From Hydractinia symbiolongicarpus (Eukaryota; Cnidaria; Hydrozoa; Anthoathecata; Hydractiniidae): a DNA stretch of 64,000 bases. Below, one piece after another: positions 50,401 through 60,700 of the stretch. A model generated the notes under the pieces. That model did not search any database. It was not told where the DNA came from and saw only the letters and a program-made list of their open reading frames with translations. The stretch is from NCBI RefSeq assembly GCF_029227915.1, contig NC_079886.1, forward strand, positions 27,568,501-27,632,500, given 5' to 3'. The number at the start of each line of letters is the position of its first letter. Position 1 is the first letter of the stretch. Both the position numbers and the translations under genes were made by a program.

Positions 50401-51682
50401 TCCCAGTTTACTTTCTTTGTATAGATTCGACTATACGGCCAAGCCCGGGATTTACGGGAAATCGCGGGTTTTCGTTTGCCGGCGATTAAACTTCTTTTAT
50501 TCAGCGTCTTATCAAAAACGAAAACGTTTTTGAAAACTACAAGTCTTACGCGTTTTAGTGGTAAAAAATTATTTTAAAAAATCGTTCGGCAAATGAGTTT
50601 ACTCCCAGTTTACTTTCTTTGTATACATTCGACTATACGGCCAAGCCCGGGATTTACGGGAAATCGCGGGTTTTCGTTTGCCGGCGATTAAACTTCTTTT
50701 ATTCAGCGTCTCATCAAAAACGAAATTATTTTTGAAAACTACAAGTCTCATGCGTTTTAGTGGTGAAAAAATAATTTAAAAAATCGTTCGGAAAATGAGT
50801 TTACTCCCTGGTTACTTTCTTTGTATACATTCGACTATACGGGCCGAGTCCGGGATATACGGGAAAGCGCGGGTTTTCGTTTGCCGGCGATTAAACTCCT
50901 TTTATTTAACGTCTCATCAAAAATGAAATCAGTTTTAAAAACTACAAGTCTCATGCGTTTTAGTGGTGAAAATATAATTTATAGAATCGTTCGGGAAATG
51001 AGTTTACTCCCTGCGTACTTTCTTTGTATACTTTTGACCATACGGGCCGGTTCCGGGATTTAGGGGAAATCGCTGGTTTTCGTTTGCCGGAGATTAAACT
51101 CCTTTTATTCAGCGTCTCATCAAAAATTAAATCATTTTTGAAAACTACAAGTCTCATGCGTTTTAGTGGTGAAAAAATAATTTAAAGAATCCTTCGGGAA
51201 ATGGGTTTACTCCCCGGGTACTTTCTTTGTATACTTTTGACTATACGGGCCAAGCCCGGGATTTACGGGAAATCGCGAGTTTTCGTTTGCCGGAGATTAA
51301 ACACCTTTTATTCAGCGTCTCATCAAGAATGAAAACGTTTTTAAAAACTACAAGTCTTATGCGTTTTAGTGGTAAAAAATTAATTTAAAAAATCGTTTGA
51401 GAAATGAGTTTACTCCCAGTTTACTTTCTTTGTATACATTCCACTATACGGGTCAAGCCCGGGATTTACAGGAAATCGCGGGTTTTCGTTTGCCGGAGAT
51501 TAAACTCCTTTTATTCAGCGTCTCATCAAGAATGAAATCGTTTTTGAAAATTACAAGTCTCATGCGTCTTAGTGGTGAAAATATAATTTATAGAATCGTT
51601 CGGGAAATGAGTTTACTCCCTGCGTACTTTCTTTGTATACTTTTGACCATACGGGCCGGTTCCGGGATTTAGGGGAAATCGC
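47476..51682 (+). repeat. Satellite monomers up to the retroelement, with a 13-mer relation to the array beyond it
   Basis: This is pure satellite. Bases about 49660-51030 match about 54959-56330 at an offset of 5299. Taking away the 2664 bp added by the retroelement leaves 2635 bp, or 13 monomers, so the element lies between two copies of a higher-order unit. The stretch contains two uninterrupted copies of the insertion-site monomer, AAATCGCTGGTTTTCG near 48635 and near 51067. It ends at AAATCGC, where the retroelement begins. Confidence 0.85.
51676..51682 (+). repeat. Target-site duplication, left copy (AAATCGC)
   Basis: AAATCGC precedes the first element base and is repeated at 54340-54346 after the tail. 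The tail unit AAAATC itself supplies AAATC, so only the final GC is unambiguous. The true duplication is between 2 and 7 bp. Confidence 0.65.
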
Positions 51683-52414
51683 GAAAACATCATAATTATG
51701 GGTGATTTAAACATGGAAATAAGTGACACAGATTTCGATAACTTCATTTCAACATACGACCTCCATAGACTAATCAAATCACCAACCTGCTTTAAGTCAA
51801 GTACTTCGCCTTCTTGCATTGATCACATATTAACAAATCAACCAAATTTCTTTAAAAATAGTGTAACAATCGAAACTGGCATATCAGATTGGCATTTATT
51901 TGTTGGAAGTGTGATGAGAATGAACGTGATTAAAGGCGACCCAATTGTGAAACACTACAGAAATTACAACAAAATTGACTACTTTGATTTTGAAAGAACA
52001 TTATCAATGAACTTTTTGAAATTACTTGAGAACAATTACGACTTTAACCAATTCAATTTATGCATCACGTCTACGCTAAACCATTTTGCACCATTGAAAA
52101 AGAAAATACTAAGATTCAATAACGCACCTTTTATCACCAAGGAGCTTCGCAAAGCTATTATGCACAGATCCAAACTTCGTCGCATATATAACAAATCACG
52201 ATCAAAAGAAAATTGGTCCAACTTCACTAGACAGAGAAACTACTGTGTTTCCTTATTACGAAAAACCAGACGTTCGTATTTCAAGGGTTTACGTATGACA
52301 AGCATTACTGATAATAAAAAGTTCTGGAAGTCTGTCAAGCCATTGTTTTCAAACGTTAGTTATAACACCAACAAAATTATCTTAATCGAGAAAGAAAAGA
52401 TAGTCACCGACGAA

Positions 52415-52415
<1 letters not shown>
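51683..52415 (+). pseudogene. Endonuclease C-terminal remnant plus linker of retroelement ORF2
   Basis: The frame is open from the insertion junction. The Met at 51698 is internal and is not a real start. It begins at the GDLN motif (residues 2-5 counted from that Met), a catalytic motif of APE-type endonucleases that sits mid-domain, so the N-terminal half with the other metal-binding residues is absent. SPSCIDHIL (about 38-45) and SDWH (63-66), carrying the Asp and the catalytic His of the last motifs, are intact. A basic linker follows with TKELRKAIMHRSKLR and RQRNYCVSLLRKTRRSYF, common between the endonuclease and reverse transcriptase of such elements. In the full-length protein this domain nicks target DNA to prime reverse transcription. 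Homology ends at the poly-A run at 52416. The formal reading frame goes on through 22 Lys codons to a stop at 52613-52615, but in the wrong frame. Confidence 0.88.

Positions 52416-52485
<70 letters not shown>
52416..52485 (+). repeat. Homopolymer of 70 A inside the retroelement coding region
   Basis: There are seventy consecutive A's by count. It lies where the coding sequence passes from the linker (…VTDEQ) to the reverse transcriptase lead-in (…KIFNEYY in another frame). The frame entering the run and the frame leaving it differ, so the run breaks the ORF. It is not at the element's 3' end, so it is not the normal tail. It may be an expanded short A run, a secondary insertion or an assembly artefact. 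Confidence 0.97.
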
Positions 52486-52493
<8 letters not shown>

Positions 52494-54198
52494 AATCTTC
52501 AATGAATATTACACCAACATCACGAAAAATTTACCAATCAAACCAAACGATGATACACATACAGCAACCATTCACGATGCAATCCACTCGTATACTAATC
52601 ACATCAGTATTTTGAAAATTCGTGAAAATGTGGGTTATGATGAAAAGTTCTATTTTTCGCTGGTTGAACAGCCTGATGTTCTCAAAGTCATCAAAGACAT
52701 GGATGCAAAGAAATCTTCTGTTAGTGGTGATTTTCCAGTTTTTATGTTGAAAAAGTTTATTCATATCTTTGTTCCTATCCTCACTAATATTATAAATTTT
52801 TGTTTACAGTCTAATATTTTTCCTGATGATTTAAAACTTGCAGAGGTTATACCTGTTTTTAAGAAGGATGACTGTAATGATAAGGAGAACTATAGACCTG
52901 TTAGCTTGCTTCCCTGTTTATCAAAGGTTTTTGAAAGAATTATTCTTAATCAAATGCACACTTTTATGCATGACAAACTAAGCCCTCATCTATCAGGCTT
53001 CAGAAAGGGTTATAATACACAATATGCTCTCATTCGAATGATTGAACAATGGAAAAGCACACTTGATAATAAGGGTGTAGTTGGAGCAGTGCTAATGGAC
53101 CTTTCAAAAGCTTTTGATACTATCAACCATGATTTGCTTATTGCAAAGCTGCATGCCTATGGTTTTTCTGAATCTTCTTTATTATTTATTCACTCATACT
53201 TGAAAAATCGTTTTCAGAGAACCAGAATAAATTCTTCTTTTAGCGAATGGCTTCCTCTTCAAGTTGGAGTTCCACAAGGATCAATCTTAGGACCTCCTTT
53301 CTTCAATTATTCTATAAACGATTTATTCTGGTTCATTATTCAATCATCCCTTTGTAACTTTGCAGATGATAACACCTTATATGCTTGTGAAAATTCATTA
53401 GAAGATGTAAAACAAACACTGCTTACTAATTTGGTCATAGTTAATAATTGGTTTTATGAAAATTACTTAGCAATAAATTTGAAAAAGTATCAATATATTG
53501 TATTAGGTCATCACGATGAAAGTTTGATATTTAACCATTTGAAAATTGCGTGTAAATCGTCTGTAGTGCTTCTTGGTGTTACGATTGACTCGAGACTAAA
53601 CTTTCATTCGCATGTCAAAAACATCTGTAATAAGGCTAGTAGGAAACTCAACGTGCTTCAAAGGATATCTTCCTTTTTGACACCCAAGATGAAGCGTTTT
53701 CTCTTCAATTCATTTATTTTGTCTCAGTTTTCTTACTGTCCCTTAGTATGGATGTTTTGTGGAAAAGTTGCGAATAATCGAATCAATCGTATTCATGAAC
53801 GTTGTCTAAGAATCATACAGGACGACATAAATGGCAGTTACGATGAACTTTTATCTTTATGTAATGTTAAAAATATTCACATCATCAATTTACAGAATTT
53901 AATGCAAGAGGTTTACAAATTTTTAAATGGATTGTCACCTCTATATATGAACGAGATATTTTCTGTTAGGGAAAACAAGTACAACCTTCGTTGCTTTAAT
54001 TTGATCAGGCGACCAACTTGTCGGACAACGTACTATGGCTTAAATACTTTATCAAATATTGCAGGGAAGCTATGGATATCTGTGCCTGACGCTACAAAGA
54101 ATGCTCCTTCTCTCGAAGCCTTCCGTAGCTCAATAAAATTTTGGGAAGGTGATGTTTGCACCTGTAAAATATGCATGGATATACCATACATATTTTAA
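52486..54198 (+). pseudogene. Reverse transcriptase region of retroelement ORF2 (5' end lost to frameshift)
   Basis: The frame is open from directly after the A run to the TAA at 54196-54198. A TTG at 52612 opens a 528-residue frame but has no claim to be a real start. Counting from there, the reverse transcriptase motifs appear in order: NYRPVSLL (93-100), LSGFRKGYNTQ (127-137), MDLSKAFD with the motif A Asp (162-169), PQGSILGP (221-228), FADD with the catalytic Asp pair at 252-253, and LLGVTID (320-326). After these come QFSYCPLVWMFCGK (372-385) and IHERCLRIIQ (394-403), typical of the C-terminal part of jockey/CR1-like proteins, and a Cys cluster CTCKIC (516-521). The enzyme copies element RNA into DNA at the nicked target. 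The catalytic residues are present. The stretch PPFFNYSINDLF departs from the usual GPLLFN form. No RNase H domain is seen. The frameshift upstream and the missing 5' end make it a pseudogene. Confidence 0.9.
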
Positions 54199-54338
54199 CT
54201 TTACTTATTTATTTATTTATTTTTCTTATTTTTTATCGCTGTTTGCTTTGTTTTACGTTTTGTTGTCGATTTAAATTAGTTATTTAAATACTATTGTATC
54301 TATCGACGTTAAATAAAGAGAAAATCAAAATCAAAATC
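54199..54338 (+). other. Retroelement 3' UTR and AAAATC-repeat tail
   Basis: The UTR is T-rich and includes a short TTAT repeat at about 54205-54223. AATAAA, a polyadenylation signal, lies at 54312-54317. From 54321 the unit AAAATC is repeated four times to 54344, the last copy merging with the target sequence. Short simple-repeat tails in place of poly(A) occur in several CR1-related lineages. Confidence 0.85.
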
Positions 54339-54339
54339 A

Positions 54340-54346
54340 AAATCGC
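54340..54346 (+). repeat. Target-site duplication, right copy (AAATCGC)
   Basis: This is the second copy of AAATCGC, followed by the satellite sequence TGGTTTTCGTTTGCCGG. It overlaps the last AAAATC unit of the element's tail, so the exact element end cannot be fixed. Confidence 0.65.
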
Positions 54347-54774
54347 TGGTTTTCGTTTGCCGGAGATTAAACTCCTTTTATTCAGCGTCTCATCAAAAAT
54401 TAAATCATTTTTGAAAACTACAAGTCTCATGCGTTTTAGTGGTGAAAAAATAATTTAAAGAATCCTTCGGGAAATGAGTTTACTCCCCGGGTACTTTCTT
54501 TGTATACTTTTGACTATACGGGCCAAGCCCGGGATTTACGGGAAATCGCGAGTTTTCGTTTGCCGGAGATTAAACACCTTTTATTCAGCGTCTCATCAAG
54601 AATGAAAACGTTTTTAAAAACTACAAGTCTTATGCGTTTTAGTGGTAAAAAATTAATTTAAAAAATCGTTTGAGAAATGAGTTTACTCCCAGTTTACTCT
54701 CTTTGTATACATTCCACTATACGGGTCAAGCCCGGGATTTACAGGAACTCCCGGGTTTTCGTTTGCCGGCGATT

Positions 54775-57700
54775 AAACCCCTTTTATTCAGCGTCTCATC
54801 AAAAATGAAATCATTTTTGAAAACTACAAGTCTCATGCGTTTTAGTGGTGAAAAAATAATATAAAGAATCCTTCGGGAAATGAGTTTACTCCCTGGGTAC
54901 TTTCTTTGCATACATTCGACTATCCGGGCCAAGCCCGGGATTTAGGGGAAATCGCGGGTTTTCGTTTGCCGGAGATTAAACTCCTTTTATTCAGCGTCTC
55001 ATCAAGAATGAAATCGTTTTTGAAAACTACAAGTCTTATGCGTTTCAGTGGTAAAAAATTAATTTAAAAAATCGTTCGGGAAATGAGTTTACTCCCAGTT
55101 TACCTTCTTTCTATACATTCGACTATACGGGTCATGCCGGGGATTTACGGGAACTCCCGGGTTTTCGTTTGCCGGCGATTAAACTCCTTTTATTCAGCGT
55201 CTCATCAAAAATGAAATCATTTTAAAAACTACAAGTCTCATGCGTTTTAGTGGTGAAAAAATAATTTAAAAAATCGTTCGGAAAATGAGTTTACTCCCTG
55301 GTTACTTTCTTTGTATACATTCGACTATACGGGCCGAGTCCGGGATATACGGGAAAGCGCGGGTTTTCGTTTGCCGGCGATTAAACTCCTTTTATTCAAC
55401 GTCTCATCAAAAATGAAATCAGTTTTAAAAACTACAAGTCTCATGCGTTTTAGTGGTGAAAATATAATTTAGAGAATCGTTCGGGAAATGAGTTTACTCC
55501 CTGCGTACTTTCTTTGTATACTTTTGACTATACGGGCCGGGTCCGGGATTTACGGGAAATCGCGGGTTTTCGTTTGCCGGCGATTAAACTCCTTTTATTC
55601 AGCGTCTCATCAAAAACGAAATTATTTTTGAAAACTACAAGTCTCATGCGTTTTAGTGGTGGAAAATAATTTAAAGAATCGTTCATGAAATGAGTTTACT
55701 CCCAGTTTACTTTCTTTGTATACATTCGACTATACGGCCAAGCCCGGGATTTACGGGAAATCGCGGGTTTTCGTTTGCCGGCGATTAAACTTCTTTTATT
55801 CAGCGTCTTATCAAAAACGAAAACGTTTTTGAAAACTACAAGTCTTACGCGTTTTAGTGGTAAAAAATTATTTTAAAAAATCGTTCGGCAAATGAGTTTA
55901 CTCCCAGTTTACTTTCTTTGTATACATTCGACTATACGGCCAAGCCCGGGATTTACGGGAAATCGCGGGTTTTCGTTTGCCGGCGATTAAACTTCTTTTA
56001 TTCAGCGTCTCATCAAAAACGAAATTATTTTTGAAAACTACAAGTCTCATGCGTTTTAGTGGTGAAAAAATAATTTAAAAAATCGTTCGGAAAATGAGTT
56101 TACTCCCTGGTTACTTTCTTTGTATACATTCGACTATACGGGCCGAGTCCGGGATATACGGGAAAGCGCGGGTTTTCGTTTGCCGGCGATTAAACTCCTT
56201 TTATTCAACGTCTCATCAAAAATGAAATCAGTTTTAAAAACTACAAGTCTCATGCGTTTTAGTGGTGAAAATATAATTTATAGAATCGTTCGGGAAATGA
56301 GTTTACTCCCTGCGTACTTTCTTTGTATACTTTTGACTATACGGGCCGGGTCCGGGATTTAAGGGAAATCGCGGGTTTTCGTTTGCCGGCGATTAAACTC
56401 CTTTTATTCAGCGTCTCATCAAAAACGAAATTATTTTTGAAAACTACAAGTCTCATGCGTTTTAGTGGTGGAAAATAATTTAAAGAATCGTTCGGGAAAT
56501 GAGTTTACTCCCAGTTTACTTTCTTTGTATACATTCGACTATACGGCCAAGCCCGGGATTTACGGGAAATCGCGGGTTTTCGTTTGCCGGCGATTAAACT
56601 TCTTTTATTCAGCGTCTTATCAAAAACGAAATCGTTTTTGAAAACTACAAGTCTTACGCGTTTTAGTGGTAAAAAATTATTTTAAAAAATCGTTCGGCAA
56701 ATGAGTTTACTCCCAGTTTACTTTCTTTGTATACATTCGACTATACGGCCAAGCCCGGGATTTACGGGAAATCGCGGGTTTTCGTTTGCCGGCGATTAAA
56801 CTTCTTTTATTCAGCGTCTCATCAAAAACGAAATTATTTTTGAAAACTACAAGTCTCATGCGTTTTAGTGGTGAAAAATAATTTAAAGAATCGTTCGGGA
56901 AATGAGTTTACTCCCTGCGTACTTTCTTTGTATACTTTTGACTATACGGGCCGAGTCTGGGATTTAGGGGAAATCGCGGGTTTTCGTTTGCCGGAGATTA
57001 AACTCCTTTTATTCAGCGTCTCATCAAGAATGAAATCGTTTTTGAAAACTACAAGTCTTATGCGTTTCAGTGGTAAAAAATTAATTTAAAAAATCGTTCG
57101 GGAAATGAGTTTACTCCCAGTTTACTTTCTTTCTATACATTCGACTATACGGATCATGCTTGGATTTACGGGAACTCCCGGGTTTTCGTTTGCCGGCGAT
57201 TAAACTCCTTTTTATTCAACGTCTCATCAAAAATGAAATCATTTTTAAAAACTACAAGTCTCATGCGTTTTAGTGGTGAAAAAATAATTTAAAAAATCGT
57301 TCGGAAAATGAGTTTACTCCCTGGGTACTTTCTTTGTATACATTCGACTATACGGGCCAAGCCCGGGATTTACGGGAAATCGCGGGTTTTCGTTTGCCGG
57401 CGATTAAACTTCTTTTATTCAGCGTCTCATCAAAAATGAAATCATTTTTGAAAACTACAAGTCTCGTGCGTTTTAGTGGTGAAAAAATAATTTAAAGAAT
57501 CGTTCGGGAAATGAGTTTTCTCCCTGGGTACTTTCTTTGTATACTTGTGACTATACGGGCCGAGTCCGGGATTTACGGGAAATCGCGGGTTTTCGTTTGC
57601 CGGCGATTAAACTTCTTTTATTCAGCGTCTCATCAAAAATGAAATCATTTTTGAAAACTACAAGTCTCATGCGTCTTAGTGGTAAAAAAATAATTTAAAA

Positions 57701-60700
57701 AATCGTTCGGGAAATAAGTTTACTCCCTGGGTACTTTCTTTGTATACATTCGACTATACGGGCCAAGCCCGCGATTTACGGGAAATCGCGGGTTTTCGTT
57801 TGCCGGCGATTAAACTTCTTTTATTCAGCGTCTCATCAAAAATGAAATCATTTTTGAAAACTACAAGTCTCATGCGTTTTAGTGGTGAAATTATAATTTA
57901 AGGAATCGTTCGGGAAATGAGTTTACTCCCTGCGTACTTTCTTTGTATACTTTTGACCATACGGGCCGGTTCCGGGATTTAGGGGAAATCGCTGGTTTTC
58001 GTTTGCCGGAGATTAAACTCCTTTTATTCAGCGTCTCATCAAAAATTAAATCATTTTTGAAAACTACAAGTCTCATGCGTTTTAGTGGTGAAAAAATAAT
58101 TTAAAGAATCCTTCGGGAAATGAGTTTACTCCCCGGGTACCTTCTTTGTATACTTTTGACTATACGGGCCAAGCCCGGGATTTACGGGAAATCGCGAGTT
58201 TTCGTTTGCCGGAGATTAAACACCTTTTATTCAGCGTCTCATCAAGAATGAAATCGTTTTTATAAACTACAAGTCTTATGCGTTTTAGTGGTAAAAAATT
58301 AATTTAAAAAATCGTTCGGGAAATGAGTTTACTCCCTGGGTACTTTCTTTGTATACATTCGACTATACGGGCCAAGCCCGCGATTTACGGGAAATCGCGG
58401 GTTTTCGTTTGCCGGCGATTAAACTTCTTTTATTCAGCGTCTCATCAAAAATGAAATCATTTTTGAAAACTACAAGTCTCATGCGTTTTAGTGGTGAAAA
58501 AATAATATAAAGAATCCTTCGGGAAATGAGTTTACTCCCTGGGTACTTTCTTTGCATACATTCGACTATCCGGGCCAAGCCCGGGATTTAGGGGAAATCG
58601 CGGGTTTTCGTTTGCCGGAGATTAAACTCCTTTTATTCAGCGTCTCATCAAGAATGAAATCGTTTTTGAAAACTACAAGTCTTATGCGTTTCAGTGGTAA
58701 AAAATTAATTTAAAAAATCGTTCGGGAAATGAGTTTACTCCCAGTTTACCTTCTTTCTATACATTCGACTATACGGGTCATGCCGGGGATTTACGGGAAC
58801 TCCCGGGTTTTCGTTTGCCGGCGATTAAACTCCTTTTATTCAGCGTCTCATCAAAAATGAAATCATTTTAAAAACTACAAGTCTCATGCGTTTTAGTGGT
58901 GAAAAAATAATTTAAAAAATCGTTCGGAAAATGAGTTTACTCCCTGGTTACTTTCTTTGTATACATTCGACTATACGGGCCGAGTCCGGGATATACGGGA
59001 AAGCGCGGGTTTTCGTTTGCCGGCGATTAAACTCCTTTTATTCAACGTCTCATCAAAAATGAAATCAGTTTTAAAAACTACAAGTCTCATGCGTTTTAGT
59101 GGTGAAAATATAATTTAGAGAATCGTTCGGGAAATGAGTTTACTCCCTGCGTACTTTCTTTGTATACTTTTGACTATACGGGCCGGGTCCGGGATTTACG
59201 GGAAATCGCGGGTTTTCGTTTGCCGGCGATTAAACTCCTTTTATTCAGCGTCTCATCAAAAACGAAATTATTTTTGAAAACTACAAGTCTCATGCGTTTT
59301 AGTGGTGGAAAATAATTTAAAGAATCGTTCATGAAATGAGTTTACTCCCAGTTTACTTTCTTTGTATACATTCGACTATACGGCCAAGCCCGGGATTTAC
59401 GGGAAATCGCGGGTTTTCGTTTGCCGGCGATTAAACTTCTTTTATTCAGCGTCTTATCAAAAACGAAAACGTTTTTGAAAACTACAAGTCTTACGCGTTT
59501 TAGTGGTAAAAAATTATTTTAAAAAATCGTTCGGCAAATGAGTTTACTCCCAGTTTACTTTCTTTGTATACATTCGACTATACGGCCAAGCCCGGGATTT
59601 ACGGGAAATCGCGGGTTTTCGTTTGCCGGCGATTAAACTTCTTTTATTCAGCGTCTCATCAAAAACGAAATTATTTTTGAAAACTACAAGTCTCATGCGT
59701 TTTAGTGGTGAAAAAATAATTTAAAAAATCGTTCGGAAAATGAGTTTACTCCCTGGTTACTTTCTTTGTATACATTCGACTATACGGGCCGAGTCCGGGA
59801 TATACGGGAAAGCGCGGGTTTTCGTTTGCCGGCGATTAAACTCCTTTTATTCAACGTCTCATCAAAAATGAAATCAGTTTTAAAAACTACAAGTCTCATG
59901 CGTTTTAGTGGTGAAAATATAATTTATAGAATCGTTCGGGAAATGAGTTTACTCCCTGCGTACTTTCTTTGTATACTTTTGACTATACGGGCCGGGTCCG
60001 GGATTTAAGGGAAATCGCGGGTTTTCGTTTGCCGGCGATTAAACTCCTTTTATTCAGCGTCTCATCAAAAACGAAATTATTTTTGAAAACTACAAGTCTC
60101 ATGCGTTTTAGTGGTGGAAAATAATTTAAAGAATCGTTCGGGAAATGACTTTACTCCCAGTTTACTTTCTTTGTATACATTCGACTATACGGCCAAGCCC
60201 GGGATTTACGGGAAATCGCGGGTTTTCGTTTGCCGGCGATTAAACTTCTTTTATTCAGCGTCTTATCAAAAACGAAATCGTTTTTGAAAACTACAAGTCT
60301 TACGCGTTTTAGTGGTAAAAAATTATTTTAAAAAATCGTTCGGCAAATGAGTTTACTCCCAGTTTACTTTCTTTGTATACATTCGACTATACGGCCAAGC
60401 CCGGGATTTACGGGAAATCGCGGGTTTTCGTTTGCCGGCGATTAAACTTCTTTTATTCAGCGTCTCATCAAAAACGAAATTATTTTTGAAAACTACAAGT
60501 CTCATGCGTTTTAGTGGTGAAAAATAATTTAAAGAATCGTTCGGGAAATGAGTTTACTCCCTGCGTACTTTCTTTGTATACTTTTGACTATACGGGCCGA
60601 GTCTGGGATTTAGGGGAAATCGCGGGTTTTCGTTTGCCGGAGATTAAACTCCTTTTATTCAGCGTCTCATCAAGAATGAAATCGTTTTTGAAAACTACAA

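Larger units (their letters stand above)
1..51682 (+). repeat. Satellite array, left arm (about 203-bp monomers, head to tail)
   Basis: The whole stretch is made of one tandem repeat. Landmarks such as TTTCTTTGTATAC, CGGGTTTTCGTTTGCCGG, ATTCAGCGTCTCATC and CTCATGCGTTTTAGTGG recur every 202-204 bp without a break. All copies lie in the same orientation; I saw no inverted block and no foreign insert. Monomers differ by substitutions and small indels that define subtypes. Examples are CTCCCTGGGTAC, CTCCCTGCGTAC or CTCCCAGTTTAC before the core, and GGCCAAGCCCGGG, GGCCGGGTCCGGG, GGCCGAGTCCGGG or GGTTTCGGGATTTAGGG within it. Dividing by 203 gives about 255 monomers. The sequence starts inside a monomer, so the array extends to the left. 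Open frames of 60-132 codons on both strands come from the monomer lacking stops over about 200 bp. They recur with every monomer type, and 203 is not a multiple of three, so I do not call them genes. Confidence 0.98.
51683..54346 (+). mobile_element. 5'-truncated non-LTR retrotransposon (jockey/CR1 type), inactive
   Basis: A non-satellite insert of about 2.66 kb splits one monomer. It encodes, in order, the end of an APE-type endonuclease, a linker region and a full reverse transcriptase with a C-terminal Cys-rich tail. A short 3' UTR with AATAAA follows, then a tail of AAAATC repeats. There is no LTR, integrase or RNase H. Joining the flanks (…AGGGGAAATCGC and TGGTTTTCG…) gives back a normal monomer identical in form to those near 51067 and 57985. 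This is therefore a simple insertion with a short target-site duplication. Loss of the 5' end is typical of target-primed reverse transcription. The element is dead, because the endonuclease is mostly missing and a run of 70 A's breaks the frame. The clade is judged from remembered motif patterns only. Confidence 0.93.

Noticed and set aside
51613-51819. Minus-strand open frame across the left junction of the retroelement
   Set aside because: It is antisense to the endonuclease remnant and crosses the satellite junction. It has no recognisable motif.
52612-52615. Independent 528-residue protein starting at 52612
   Set aside because: The frame is open further upstream to 52486 with recognisable linker sequence. 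The start codon is TTG, and the motifs belong to the second half of a retroelement protein.
52036-52764. Minus-strand open frames inside the retroelement (52036-52227 and 52531-52764)
   Set aside because: They are shadows of the retroelement coding strand with no motif of their own.
54201-54346. LTR or terminal inverted repeat at the retroelement ends
   Set aside because: The 5' and 3' ends of the element share no long direct or inverted repeat. The only repeats are the AAAATC tail and the short target-site duplication.
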